This document shows, piece after piece, positions 45,369 through 57,265 of a stretch of 64,000 nucleotides of DNA. The stretch comes from Isoetes taiwanensis (Eukaryota; Streptophyta; Lycopodiopsida; Isoetales; Isoetaceae). The notes beneath the pieces are model-generated. The model was not told the origin of the DNA, did no database searches, and worked only from the letters and a program-made list of their open reading frames with translations. The stretch spans positions 27,555,754 through 27,619,753 of the forward strand of contig JAJEKV010000006.1 of NCBI GenBank assembly GCA_021234155.1, read 5' to 3'. Positions within the stretch are counted from its first letter, which is position 1, and the number at the start of each line of letters is the position of its first letter. The translations under genes were made by a program, and so were the position numbers.

Positions 45369-48064
45369 ATGGCAAAGACACCAAAGAAGATTATTGCCTC
45401 TGCCTTAGTCCAAAAAGCTCCAAGGGTCTCCAAAATAGGAACACATGTAGCAAGGAGATCCGAAGTGAGGATACGTTTTTTTATACAAGGGATCCTAGAA
45501 ACTTGAAATTCAAGGAGAAATTTGCAGATTACCACTCTTTAGTGACAGAAGCTGGTAAAGTTGGAAGATCAGGCAGAATTTTTTAAGTGGTACGAGTTTG
45601 CATTTGTTAGAAAAGGTGTAAGAATTGCTATGCTCCCTTGTATTTTGCTCGCGCATTTGCCCTGCACTTAAAAGGTGAATCAGTTGATTGAGATGATGTG
45701 AAGAAAGCAGCCACAACTAAAGGTAAGGTGAAAGAATCTGAGGTTTTAACTGAAGTTCTAACAGTGAAGTCAAGCAATGCCAAGGGCCAAAAGTCTTATG
45801 ATAATTTTTACAAAAATGAAGATCTGATCAGTCTGAATCTATTGCTTGAGAGCAGATCCTCTTTGAAGGAAGGCATGTGCAAGGAGATGCAACAATTACA
45901 GGATGCAAGACTGTAGCTATACGAGACTTTGAAGCATGGGGAAGGGGAAAGAACAGTATATGCTAAGCTGGTCCATGATGCCGAGACTAATGATATGAAT
46001 TTGATGTCAGAATTGCAAGAATTTCAAAAGCAGATGGATGAAAGTGATGGTAATGCTATGAAGCTTGAGCACCTAAAATGGAAGATGGAGGATGCGATTG
46101 CGCAGAAGAGCAAGCAGGGGCGAGTTCTAGCTGAGCTTAGCAAGGAAGTGGAAACAAAAGCATTAGAGTTGAGGCAGCCAGATTCTGAAATTGATGTAAG
46201 ATCCTCAAGTGAAAAAGCAATTGATGAGGGGGACATAAAGATTTTGGAGTTGAGGGAATTCTTAGATCACTCCTCAGTCCTTAGCTTGAAGCTTCCTCCT
46301 CTTTCTTTAGTTTCAGTTGCAGAGCAGCCAAATATTGATTTTCAATCCTGCACAAATTGCAAGCAATATTTTAGTTCCTCTCTAGTGGTATTGGCATCTT
46401 GCAGACATCCTTATTGCCTATTATGTATCTCCTATCTTGCTAGCACAAGGAACAACTGTGTGGTGCAAGGATGCACATGGGATGTGAATTTACCTCGTGC
46501 ATTGGGGCTCATTGGAAAAGGTAAGCATGCATAATGTATTTCTTTCATGTCTTTCTTGCTCGATTCAGGTATAAGAAATGGTAGATGCATATTAGTTAGA
46601 AGTTGTGCATAAGTAGTTCTGTGGTATACTAATCACATTTGGGTTCTAAAATGTAGATTGAAGTGAAGATATGTAGGATTGGAAGAAGTCATTTTGCTTT
46701 TCTAGGCTAATGTGCACATCATGTTAGTACATGCATATTATTAATGTGCATGATGTATAATGGTGCCAAATATTATTGAGGAGTTAGTTTATGTACTAAG
46801 AAAATAGTATGTGATCTTCTACCTGGGGACATTTTGATACCCGTTGTACCTTATAATACATTTGAATGCAGTTAACAATTTTCTAGGAAGCTTTTCTACG
46901 CTTGGCTCTGAATACATATATGTAATACAACTATATGGAATGCACTTATGAATTCTTTTCTCTAGGAAGCCTTCTACATTTGGACTTATATAGAGTTTTT
47001 CAATGCAGCTACGTTGAGTACATTCTGAACTGGATTGTACATTGCTATTCTGCTTTTAGTTTAAGTGGACACTATATTCTTTCAGTCATTTGGTTATTAC
47101 TGTTAATGCTTTCATTCTTGCAGGTGAAATGGGTAGTATAAAGAAGCCAGAGAAAGATATCTGATATGTGTTTATGGTCTCTTTATATAAATTCAATTTC
47201 ACTTTGTATGCAGATGCAGACAAAAATAGAGCAGATCCTCCAGCAAAGACACTTGATTTTTCAAATTGTGTAGATGATTACTATGGAGGGAAGGATGATA
47301 AGTCTGCCTTATCGACGCTAGATCGCCTCTGAACCCATTGAAGACATCTGTAGCAAAGCATATGACAGAAGGAAAAGGAACATCAAGTAAGTAATTAGTT
47401 TTAAATGGATTTGCTTGGACTTTATAAGGAAGCAAATTGAGCTCATTAATTCAATGACAGATGCAATTATTACAAGTGAAGCTACAATTGTAGCATCATA
47501 TGCACAGCAAATTGAGCTTCTAAAGCAAACGATTGAATGTGGCAATACAGGTATATGCCATATTACTTTAATTTCTAGATTTTCTTAATGTTTATGCTAC
47601 TCCAGATCTTGTAATGGTAGAACCAGCGACTGAGGACAAGAATGAAGTAGGTTTTGATACTCTAAATAAAATAGATTTTGTTGTAGAGGTCTTTGACACT
47701 GCAAAGAAAACAGTTGTAGACAAGCTGCAGAAGGCGCGAATTCTAAAGCCAATGCCAGTACTTATTGCATTTATTTCTTGCACGCTCATGGATTTTATTA
47801 TTTGCAGAAATGAAGGGGACTAGTGAAGATCTGGCCTTTGTTGGACCTACAATTGAGAAGATTGAAGAAACACGTAAGATAGGAACAAATATAACTAGTA
47901 ATAAAGAAAAGCCAGTGGAGGATGTGGCTATAGATATGGAGCCGGCAGTTGGGGTGATGCAAGAGAAAGAGGAATCTGAAGATAGAGTAGATACGAACGT
48001 GAACGAGAAGGAGTCAAGAAAAAGAAAAGATACAAAGGTGTCACGTCCATCTAAGAGGGACTAG
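45369..48064 (+). pseudogene. Coiled-coil and C3HC4 RING-finger protein gene, multi-exon
   Basis: An ATG at 45369 starts MAKTPKKIIASALVQKAPRV but its frame soon stops, so the true N-terminus is uncertain. The main exon, 45698-46520, encodes a long Glu/Lys/Leu coiled coil (HDAETNDMNLMSELQEFQKQ) and then a RING: C-x2-C-x13-C-x-H-x2-C-x2-C-x10-C-x4-C at about 46349-46480, all eight zinc ligands present. It ends at a GTAAGC donor (46521). Small exons follow at 47124-47156, 47214-47386, 47461-47550, 47606-47757 and 47808-48064, the last with a basic ESRKRKDTK end. Defects are an in-frame TAG at 45914, an AT instead of GT donor at 47157, and frame slips in the exon at 47214 and before the last exon. 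RING proteins are usually E3 ubiquitin ligases; that role is inferred. It may be fused to the next gene. Confidence 0.55.
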
Positions 48065-48398
48065 AAGCCACACATCACTTGAACAATCGTAAGTGTAATT
48101 GGATTGGATTAGTTAAATATATGTTTCATGCCAGTTACCATCGATGTTTGGTTTCAGTGACATGGATAACCTTTTAACAACGGTTCCATTCTATCCATTC
48201 CAAGTTGAAGCTCTTATTAAAGTCACTAAATTCTGTGTGGAGACATTGTTTAAGGATAGGCATAGTCTAACCAGCATATAGACATATTTGGAAGGTATGT
48301 GAGTAGCAGATTAACATCCAAATGGCAAGATGTGTTCTTGTTCTTCCCTTAAATTTTTGTTTTTACTTATCGGGGTGCATATAAAAGATTAGCCCCTG

Positions 48399-50027
48399 AT
48401 GCTAATAGTATGGGACAGCCAGGTAAGAGTGCAGTTGAGAAAGGGTTACAAAGGCATTGTTCTTGGCAAATGCCACTATATTATAGGCCCAGTTCAAATT
48501 GAGGACCCTGCCCACCATGTATTGGTGATATTTGATTTAGAGCCTGCAAAAAATGGTAGTACACCTCAATGGCTTCTCCTGCAATTATTGTTTTGAATTC
48601 TATGACTGGTATATCAGTGGACAACAAATTCCTAAATATGTAAGCATATTCGTCCAATATATGTACTTGTACGTGCTCAAATCTTAGTTGCATATTCTGG
48701 TTTGCATGTGCAGGCTTCATAGGGATGTCATCACATATCTAACCAACTCTAGTTCACCTAGAATTGAATTATATATGAAGAATGGAGTGAAGAAGGAGAC
48801 TATTCCAGAGTTTTCAACACCCAATGACTATAATGACACTCAAGTGCCAATCCAATTACTTGATGGACTCTATTTTTGTCGTCCAATGACGAAATCATTG
48901 TTGTACTGGTGTTCCTTGCATTGGAATTTGGTTGTATGGTCATATCTCCCCTTGAATATTATGGCTGTCATTGTAGACAAATTGTATGATCAAGGCAAAC
49001 CAAGATTTAAATTCTGGCAATAGGTGTTGGACCCTCTCTTTAGAGGTCATTCATGGGCATGCCTTATATCTTTTCCCTTTGGATATTCCACTTTTTGAGT
49101 ACCCAGAATACAGAAATAGATGTCTTATAATAATTGACCTTCCTTTCAAATGTATCTTCAATGAGGGATGCTATTGTTGCATACCATATTGGCATCCTAG
49201 GCTAACTGGTGAAGACAAAGATTTGTGTTGGCTATTTCACTGGTTTGTAGGCTTGACGAATGTAAATGACTTTACCAGTTATATTTAAGAGCATCAATTT
49301 GATACCCCTCGTACATACAATGACATATAGTAATTCAGGGCATAAAGTCTCAATATGGTGAAGACATTGATAGTTTATGGAGTTTTTGCAATAGAGGTTC
49401 CCTGCTAGTTAAGAAGCCTAGCATCATAGTGAAGAGGTTTATAATAATAGAACATTCTAAGTTCGTAGAAGGTCGGGTACAGGATGAGGATGAGTGTGCT
49501 AGTACATCAGGTAGTAAACAAGTCGAGGACACGGGCACATCTTCATGTATGTATCTAACTTATGCAATACAATTATGCTTTCATATAATGTACTAGTAAT
49601 TGGTGTATGCTTTATAGATGTAAGGAATAATCTACAAAAGGAATGTCAAATTGTTCAACCAGCTGAAGTAGATCTTCAACCAGCTAATATAGAAGAGACA
49701 AATATAAGTTCCCAATATGTTGGCATGGGGACTGATCCAAGGTCCAATAGTATGCTTCATACGCTTTGGGAAATGGTTGAGAGAGTGGATAATTTAGAAA
49801 CCCGACACAATTTGCTAAATCTACTTGCAGTTCAAGGTTTATTACACACTCCTTGGGGGAGACCACGAGTACCAGACGTACATGAACATCCAATAGGGTG
49901 GACCGGCCTTCCAATAGCTAAAGAATGTCCAACAGCAAGTGCTACTGCAAGTGCACATGTAAACCCTCAAAACCATTGGAAGAAAGGCAGGCATGATGCA
50001 ATAGTAATGAGATACCAAGTTCCTTAA
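48399..50027 (+). CDS. FCP1/NIF-like HAD domain protein (copy 2), partly degenerate
   Basis: The FCP1-like core reads YFCRPMTKSLLYWCSLHWNL then VVWSYLPLNIMAVIVDKLYD (about 48.87-48.99 kb) and, after a frame change near 49.02 kb, RNRCLIIIDLPFKCIFNEG (about 49.11-49.17 kb). The usual IDDSPYK is IIDLPFK, so one acidic residue is lost. Motif I is not clear. Two clean C-terminal exons follow: 49339-49546 (KSQYGEDIDSLWSFCNRGSL) and 49618-50027, joined in phase by a GTATGT...TTATAG intron. The tail (TPWGRPRVPDVHEHPIGWTG, then NHWKKGRH) matches the tail of the 34-42 kb gene (GWGRS...GWTGQP...NGQKKRR). The gene converges on the transposase-like gene at 50.2 kb. It is probably a catalytically weakened relative of copy 1. 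Confidence 0.55.
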
Positions 50028-51781
50028 GTTATTAATTATGTACATTGTACCTTTTTGCTTCAAAAATATAATTGTGTACCTTTTGCACGATTGTGTCTTC
50101 AATTTGAAGTTAAACATGTTCTATGCAATATTTTTTACAAACCAGATAGTTCACACAATGAATGGAAATTGATTTCCATTTTTCCAGTATATAAATAAAA
50201 ACAGCAACACAGACAAAACCTGCAAATTCAAAAGACTTCACCTAAATCCAAAACATCTGCCATTTCGGGTAGACTTCCTAACAACATCTTATGCACATCA
50301 TCAAACAATACAAAAGATGCGCTAGCACATTTAACCCTATTATTTATCTTCTTCATGGATAATTTAGCTCCAATAACAGACTCTACTGGTCCCAATACTT
50401 CTCTATCCTCCAACAGCTTATATTTATTATGACAACCTGGCAATTTCTGATAATAACTATAAGCTGATATGACTGTGTCACCTGCATCATGCTCATTCTT
50501 GTAAGCATCAATGACATTTTGATCTAACACATGCTTCTCTCTAGTGCAAGCTAGAATATAGTATGGCACATCTTCCTCATTACCAAGAAGAGCAAAAGAA
50601 GCAAAATTATCACCAAACTATATGACACCATGTAGCTCCTCTACCTCATTTGAAAACATTGCATTTCTGAATCCAATTTTGCACCTTTCAGCATGTGCAC
50701 ATGGGACTAGCTTCTTCAATGTCCACTTTCCACGGTGTTGACTCGCGTGCATGCCATTCAAAGTTTATGCAGGCATTGCAAAAATAAGATAATGGTCTAA
50801 CCATCAATAAGGTTGGATCCTCTGGACTTATAGAAGATACACAATGCCAGCTTTGGACACCAAGAAGGGGTTGCACATCAAATAGTTTTGACCTGTCAAT
50901 CTTAGACTCCTTCACTTCCCAAAACGCTCTCCGAACTTGAGACTTCTTGTTTCTCAAAGCAACACAACCATCATAAGCACCCTTTATTTCAATCCCATGC
51001 TCTCTTCTTTGCTCATTTGCCAGAAGTTGCTTGACCTTGGCAGCCTCTCCATCATGTTCCCCCTTCCCATGCCCTGATCCAAAATTCCATTGTACGCGAA
51101 TGCCATGCTGACAATGGTACCTACGTATAAGGTAGAATGATCTTCTGGATTTGAACTGAGCAGTACAACCATCCGACCACACGAGATCATAGTGCATGTG
51201 AGATCCCCGATTTTCTTCAACCATTAGAGATGAAGTTGAAATGCATGTTGTACAAAATATGTGTTATGACTTCTATCATCGGAAATATATAAGTGAACAA
51301 TCTTCTGCCACTTTCTATTTACCTTAAAGAGAGTGATGTGTACCAAAATAGTGATCTGGTCTGCATTCCAATGTTCAGACTGCATGTCCTTGAAGGGTTG
51401 CAAATTGTAGCTTTTTGCAAAGTCTACTACTGATATCACAAATCATCTCTTAAAGTCTAAATGCTTCTCCTAAATTCTTTGTTCTACCAATAAGCTGCAA
51501 AGTTGTGATGCACAAACTTTTTCATGTGATTAAACATAGTCGATATCATGAAAGGATCATTCGTTTGCTTCTCCACTAATCTTAGTCTTCTAGAAGTGTC
51601 ATTCCTTGCCTTTTCATCCATATAACTGTAAGCCTGCCATTTAACATCATCTTCATTATTCTGATTAGTCTCTTCTGGACATAAGGGAATCATTTGTTTA
51701 CCATATTTTTTACAATCCCCTTCAATGCACTTCGAATTGTGTCACTCTTCCCCTTCCTCCTTTTCCCGTGGACGTAAAAAT

Positions 51782-51808
51782 TCTTATCTTATCTTATCTT
51801 ATCTTTTG
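51782..51808 (+). repeat. (CTTAT)n microsatellite
   Basis: Short run of about five TTATC units between exon-like pieces of the minus-strand transposase-like gene. Confidence 0.8.
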
Positions 51809-52805
51809 ACAAACCATTTCTCTCCAAAGAGTGCTAACATTACAAATTATATGTTTTTGTGCCTAATAAACCCTATCATATGTAGCAGCAGCACATATGT
51901 CACAATTGCAGCAGCTGCAATTGAGGTGAAACTTCGCCCTCATAGAATTAAAGGCTTGTACATGCTTCACACAACAACAAGTATTCCTCTCCTTCAGTTT
52001 CCTTATGCAACTTGGTTTTAGGTATTCAAACATTCTTATACCAATATCTGCATCTGGATTCTCCTCCACAAAGTTCTCATACAGCTCAGCCTGCACATTG
52101 CAAAAGAAAATAGGTAAATTGGAGAAGTCTATGCATTGAATACCTTATATATCTAGTACATAAGTAAGAAATACTATGTATACCAGTACATAATCCTGTA
52201 CATATAAAAAGGAGTGAATGACTCATTTTTAATACATATGTAGAGTACATATGTATAGAGTATCAATTTATAATAGCATATTTAATCTTACATCCTTACA
52301 CTATATATCATATAATATACATGAAACTAATCTAAGAGCGAGTACACAATCTCATAAATCTTGCTTACATGTATAATATAGTAAGCAAAATAGACCGAAA
52401 GGCTACATGCATTGTTGTGCACATCAAAGCAAGTAAATTAAGACCAGCAAATGAGTTCACATATATGTAAATACATAGAAACTAATAAAAAACTGTAATG
52501 TAATAATTCTTTTGACAAGAACTCACATAATAGCACATTCTTTGAGAATAGAAATACCTGAGAAATGTCAAGCTAGATTGCCTCACTTCTTTTTTTCCTC
52601 GCATCCCTATACTTTGGTGAGACCTTGGTGTTGTTAAGCCAGAACTGGATGACTTTTTGCTTAGTTGCTTTATCCAAATTATTAGACCTAGTCTTCCTGC
52701 CTGCTAATGCCCAAATGTTTGGACCAGCAATTGCCATTCTGTTTCTTCTGCAAGCAGCATGTGAAAGATTTTGATGATGGCATTTGTGCATCTTGCAAGC
52801 ACAAA

Positions 52806-52927
52806 TCTATTCTATTCTATTCTATTCTATTCTATTCTATTCTATTCTATTCTATTCTATTCTATTCTATTCTATTCTATTCTATTCTATTCTATTCTAT
52901 TCTATTCTACTCTATTCTATTCTATTC
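52806..52927 (+). repeat. (TCTAT)n microsatellite, about 24 units
   Basis: A nearly perfect pentanucleotide array of about 122 bases, with one T-to-C variant near 52910. It lies between exon-like parts of the minus-strand transposase-like gene, presumably in an intron. Open frames through it (repeating FYSIL) are artefacts of the repeat. Confidence 0.95.
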
Positions 52928-53497
52928 TTGCAAGCAATTCCCTTTTGCTTCAAATCACTATCTTTCCCCACAACCATTGATAAAAATGAATGTTTGGCAG
53001 CCAGTTCATCACTATATTAGAGGACTTAACCTCTTCCAACCCATCTTTAATGTTCTGTAAAATTCCATGCTTGACCACTGCTTGTGAAGGCAGCCCAATC
53101 ACGGGATGAAAAAGTTCCAATAGCCTATGATCTTGCAAGAATCTAGAAACAAATAAGTACCTTTGATTCGGAGCCAGAGATTCAGCTTCTTTTCTCATAA
53201 CAGTAATAACATTTTGCACGTTGGTCCTTATTGTTTTGGTAACATACCTCGAGAATGTACTACCCTTTTCAATTTTATTATCATGCTCTGCCATCTTCTT
53301 CTTCCCTTTCTCATCATTCCCACTTCTAAAATTACCGCAGGCCACTTGTTCTTTACTCTTCAGCTTCAAATTCACCAGATGCCATCTGCATGTTCACGAG
53401 GACTTATTGACACTAAAGTTTTGGTGCATGAAAAAAAAATCAAATTGTGTTCTATTTTCTTGGTTCGATTCCGGAAATTTTTTGAAAGGAAATTTTT

Positions 53498-53528
53498 CTG
53501 GAGGGAATTCCCCGGGAATTTCCTCCAG
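53498..53528. other. 31-base near-perfect palindrome
   Basis: Arms CTGGAGGGAATTCCC and GGGAATTTCCTCCAG pair with one mismatch around a single C. It lies about 110 bases upstream of the start of the minus-strand transposase-like gene, where an element terminus or operator-like site could be. Chance or a small foldback is also possible. Confidence 0.6.
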
Positions 53529-53529
53529 G

Positions 53530-56500
53530 AGTTTCGCATAAAACGTCAGCCTCTACTCGTCATAATTACAAACAAACGAGAATTTTGGCTTTTTTAAATA
53601 TATAAGACAAAAAACATGGCTGCGCTTTATACATGAAATTAGTACATTTAAAATTCAACAACCAGTTCAAAAGTCTACATAAATTGCCCCCTAATGTATG
53701 ACACTCTAACGTGCTTTTACCCCCATATGTATGAGTATTATAAGCGAGCAGCAAGTGGCATCATGATTTGAGTTCCTCCTTTCTCTGTTGTATGTAGTGC
53801 ATGCCACTTGCTAAATCTATATGCTTATGATAGTTAGATTCTTCTTATGTTTCAAAATAACCTAAACCATATTGAATTAACAATATTGCTGCTGTATCTT
53901 TTGAAGTTTTGTTACTGCCAGAACCATGTGGTATACTCCATAACCACTCCAATGCCTACGATGTAAAGATAAGCTTCAAGGCAATATCTTTATGCTACTT
54001 TAAAGTGGGACCTGTGCTGCTCCAGATGTGCCTCTTTAGTATTTTTTTATCTTCAGTAGATTTTTAAAAACTTCGTGCCCCAATTGTGTTGCCACAAGAA
54101 CTCCCATGCAAAGCAACTGCTTGAATACATATTCACAACAGTTGATCTTCAAATTGCATTTTAAAACATTTAGTTCCTTTACCAGCCACACTATAGACTT
54201 GCCAAATAGTGTACACAGTTTTTTGTTTATACCTTCGTTGTAGCATTGCCAAGAGGGCAATTACATAGTATTTTAAAGATAGACATGACAATCTTCTCCA
54301 CAAATATCTATGCAGTAATTGATGTATTGGCAGCTTCTGATTGCAACTCCATTCTGGCCCATAATTTGGAAGATCATGGCAGCATTCTAACATGGGTTAA
54401 GCAAGCATTTTGTTTTTGAGTTTTTTTATTGTAGCCATTTTATGACATTCAATTCCAATTGTGTATACGATTTGTACTTGTAGACCTACAATAGTTTATG
54501 TCTCTTTCCACCTTTATTTGCTTTGGATGCATTAATGTGACTGAACTTTTTAATCCTGCAGATTTGAATCTTCTCCATTACGAATTTAACTCCCAAGTGT
54601 GAATCATGGAAAAGGAAATTTTCAAACATCCATGATGTCTAATATGGACTCCTAAATGGATTATAAATGTGTGAGAGTTCGTGCTACAATTCTATGGAGT
54701 AGGTGAGCTTTATTGATGTGGAAGAATTGCAATAATATTGTTGTACCTTTTTTTTAACAAACACAAATGCAAGTAATCTTCTTTTGCTTATAGATTAATT
54801 AAGAAAATCTAATCACGATCTGTTCTAATTTTGCAGTATACACTATGCTTCATACACGGCAAAGGAGCATTCTAAACTATTCTTTGTTGGTTCACAAATT
54901 CAGATAATGTTTCTTCACATCCAACTTCCATGTCGTTTTAGGTTTTATTTCACAATGGCATAAAGATAATTTTTTAGCATAAAAATTTAAATGCCATAGC
55001 TCCTCCTCCAATCTTCACTCTGCTCCAATATATTCATTGTAGCATATCCTAGGGCAGAGGTGTAAAAATGTATATTCTTCAGGTACCAAAGATTCATCCA
55101 ACTATATTTTGAGCATCTATATCTTCAACACGGAGTATCAATATTTTTTGCCATGCCATATCTTGGATTCATCAAATCATCTCAACCATATCCAGCCTCA
55201 GTCAATTACAGATACAATATAAGCTCTACAAGTCCAAAATTTGATTTAGCGACCCGACATTGTCCATCAAGATTTGGTCAAATATACAGAGATAACTGAG
55301 ATAAATCCCAATCCAATGATGTTGAACTGAGTAACATCACTATGAAAATCCTGAAGAATATGCCAGCTGCAAAATTGAGCCATGGAACAGTCATTGTCAC
55401 GGCCATTGAATTACTACATATGCAGTAGGTCAACAACTCAAATAGAAAATGGCACCCTTCAAGTGGCCACGACCAACCAATATAAATCAAACCTAAGGTA
55501 CATGAGACTCCACCGTATTCTCCTTAGCCAATTTTTTTCAAACATAATATAAAACAACCTAATACTTCAACGGGAAGTAGTTCCATAGCTTATCCTAAAG
55601 AAACACCTGTATAGCACATTGAACTACTCTTCCTAAGCCATGAAGACTTGTTACAACATGAAACCATCCTTCTTGCTCTACGGCTTAGAAGAAAATGCCA
55701 TGAACGCAAGCATCATCTCCAAGTGTCATGAACTCGGGCATCGGCACACACTCCTTCCATGTATAAGAAATCTCCCTTTGATTCGTTACCTTTTTTTTCT
55801 ATCTTTTTTGTGGAACGTGGCTTCTCAGCCCTCGGAATGGATGGTGAAATCTAAATGTTTGAACCTTAATCAATCGTCACTGAAATTGTTAATGTTGTAT
55901 ACGATGTAGGAATTTCAGACTTACATGAACGTCAATTACATATTGTTAGGATTTAGTAAGTGAAAGGTGTGATCAAATTATGTTCTTCTGTATTGGTTTG
56001 TTTGTTTCATTGATAGTCAACATAGCTTGATGAATTGATCTTCAAATACTCACATTCTATAATGATTGAACATATTTCAATCCATTACATTTTTCTATAT
56101 AAAGGGGTACATAAATGTAAAATTAAAGGTATCATGGAAGAGTTTGATTCATTCACGGAATTTATCTCATCATATCGATCAATATTGTCTTTAAGGCATG
56201 TGAAAGGGCAAATCCTCTCACAAGTCTTGCTCAAAATTCACCCATACATTTCGCATATAACGATCAACATATTACAACAGTGCCGCATAAATGGTTCCAC
56301 ATTCCATATTACGATAACTGATTCACTTAAGCTCTCACACTTTCATACATGGTTCAATAAGAAATCACATTGAACCATCTGTTCAACAAAAGAAATCACA
56401 TTCAACAATCTGCTCATGAATGGACCTTCCCTGGTAAAGTTAGGCATGCTTGAATATACTTTGAGGAGTTCCCATATGGCTTCTGTTTAGCTTGCATTTC

Positions 56501-57260
56501 CCAATATGCAGAAGAAGAAAGATAACATCTGGCAAAATTCTTATAAGGATAACAAAGGATGATATGTAAAATGCAAGAATAAGCACTCGCGAATGCAAGC
56601 CTCTTTTTTCAGACAATAGTTTTAACCTGTTGACCAAAAAATGGTAGAAAGATGCTCTCTAGGGCAGGGGGGTGATTTAAGAGTATATTGTCCCTATTTA
56701 AGCTATTTGGCCAGATATAATGTGCACAATGCCGAATCGCCTTCACAAACTACTCCACTGCTCCACAGTACCCTGCCAATACAAACAAATATGGATGTTC
56801 ACTTACTTCAACTTTGGTAACTAATCATGTATCAATATATAGCTACAAAGTCTTGGCTACGGCAGCAAGCAGTCTTCCTAAGAAGGTGCATCATAAGCTT
56901 ATATCAAGACAAAGTAAAACAACAAAACATTGCTTATTTCTAGCCAAACAATCTTACCTATTTTTATGTTCTAGAACTCTTAAAATATCTGCAGCATTAT
57001 GTTGGCAAATGCTTTTCACAAAAAGTTTGGTTGGAAAAAAAGTTTTAATCGAAAGTAATTTTTGAGGCTAGGTTTTTTAAAGCTAAGGAAAGAAGTCTTT
57101 TGATTGATTCAAATGAAATTTAATGGCTAAGATGAGATTGGACAAGATTGATTAGAGGGCAGAAGTGGAAGTCCATTCTTTATTGAAAAGGCACGAAATG
57201 ATAGCATAGCAGATAGATGAGCGACCAGCAGGGCAGTCGATCAGGCATTGGAGAGGACAG
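53530..57260. other. Intergenic, no supported gene
   Basis: AT-rich DNA with many short open frames on both strands, none with a motif (for example 55640-55909 and 56035-56373 plus). No tandem repeat or RNA gene was recognised. Confidence 0.45.
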
Positions 57261-57265
57261 CCAGT

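Larger units (their letters stand above)
50228..53385 (-). pseudogene. DDE-like transposase family gene (VVDFA / WSDG / GHGKGEHDG), broken
   Basis: Minus-strand pieces in order: a possible start MASGEFEAEE (53385), a region at 52950-53375 (RYLFVSRFLQDHRLLELFHP), QFWLNNTKVSPKYRDARKKR (about 52.6 kb), ELYENFVEENPDADIGIRMF and a Cys/His cluster NTCCCVKHVQ (about 52.0 kb). Then come VVDFAKSYNLQPFKDMQSEH (about 51.4 kb), ISDDRSHNTYF (about 51.27 kb), DLVWSDGCTAQFKSRRSFYL and WNFGSGHGKGEHDGEA (51.0-51.2 kb), and a C-terminal PYYILACTREKHVLDQNVID (about 50.55 kb). Asp residues in VVDFA and WSDG and the acidic GEHDG fit an RNase H-like DDE fold (inference). Multicopy genes with this layout occur in bryophytes, ferns and invertebrates. 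Two in-frame TAGs (51484, 51457) and a following frameshift disable it. A pentanucleotide microsatellite sits between its exons. Confidence 0.7.

Noticed and set aside
47157-47213. A genuine U12-type AT-AC intron
   Set aside because: The 3' end is GCAG rather than AC, the donor deviates from ATATCCTT, and no TTCCTTAAC-like branch site is visible; a mutated GT donor is simpler.
42259-51486. Reassigned or read-through TAG encoding glutamine
   Set aside because: The clean plastid-protein gene uses a standard frame with no internal TAG, and the affected genes also carry frameshifts, so ordinary decay explains the TAGs.
52707-53060. Three overlapping long plus-strand open frames
   Set aside because: They consist largely of repeated FYSIL translated from the TCTAT microsatellite; the protein-like frame in this area is on the minus strand.
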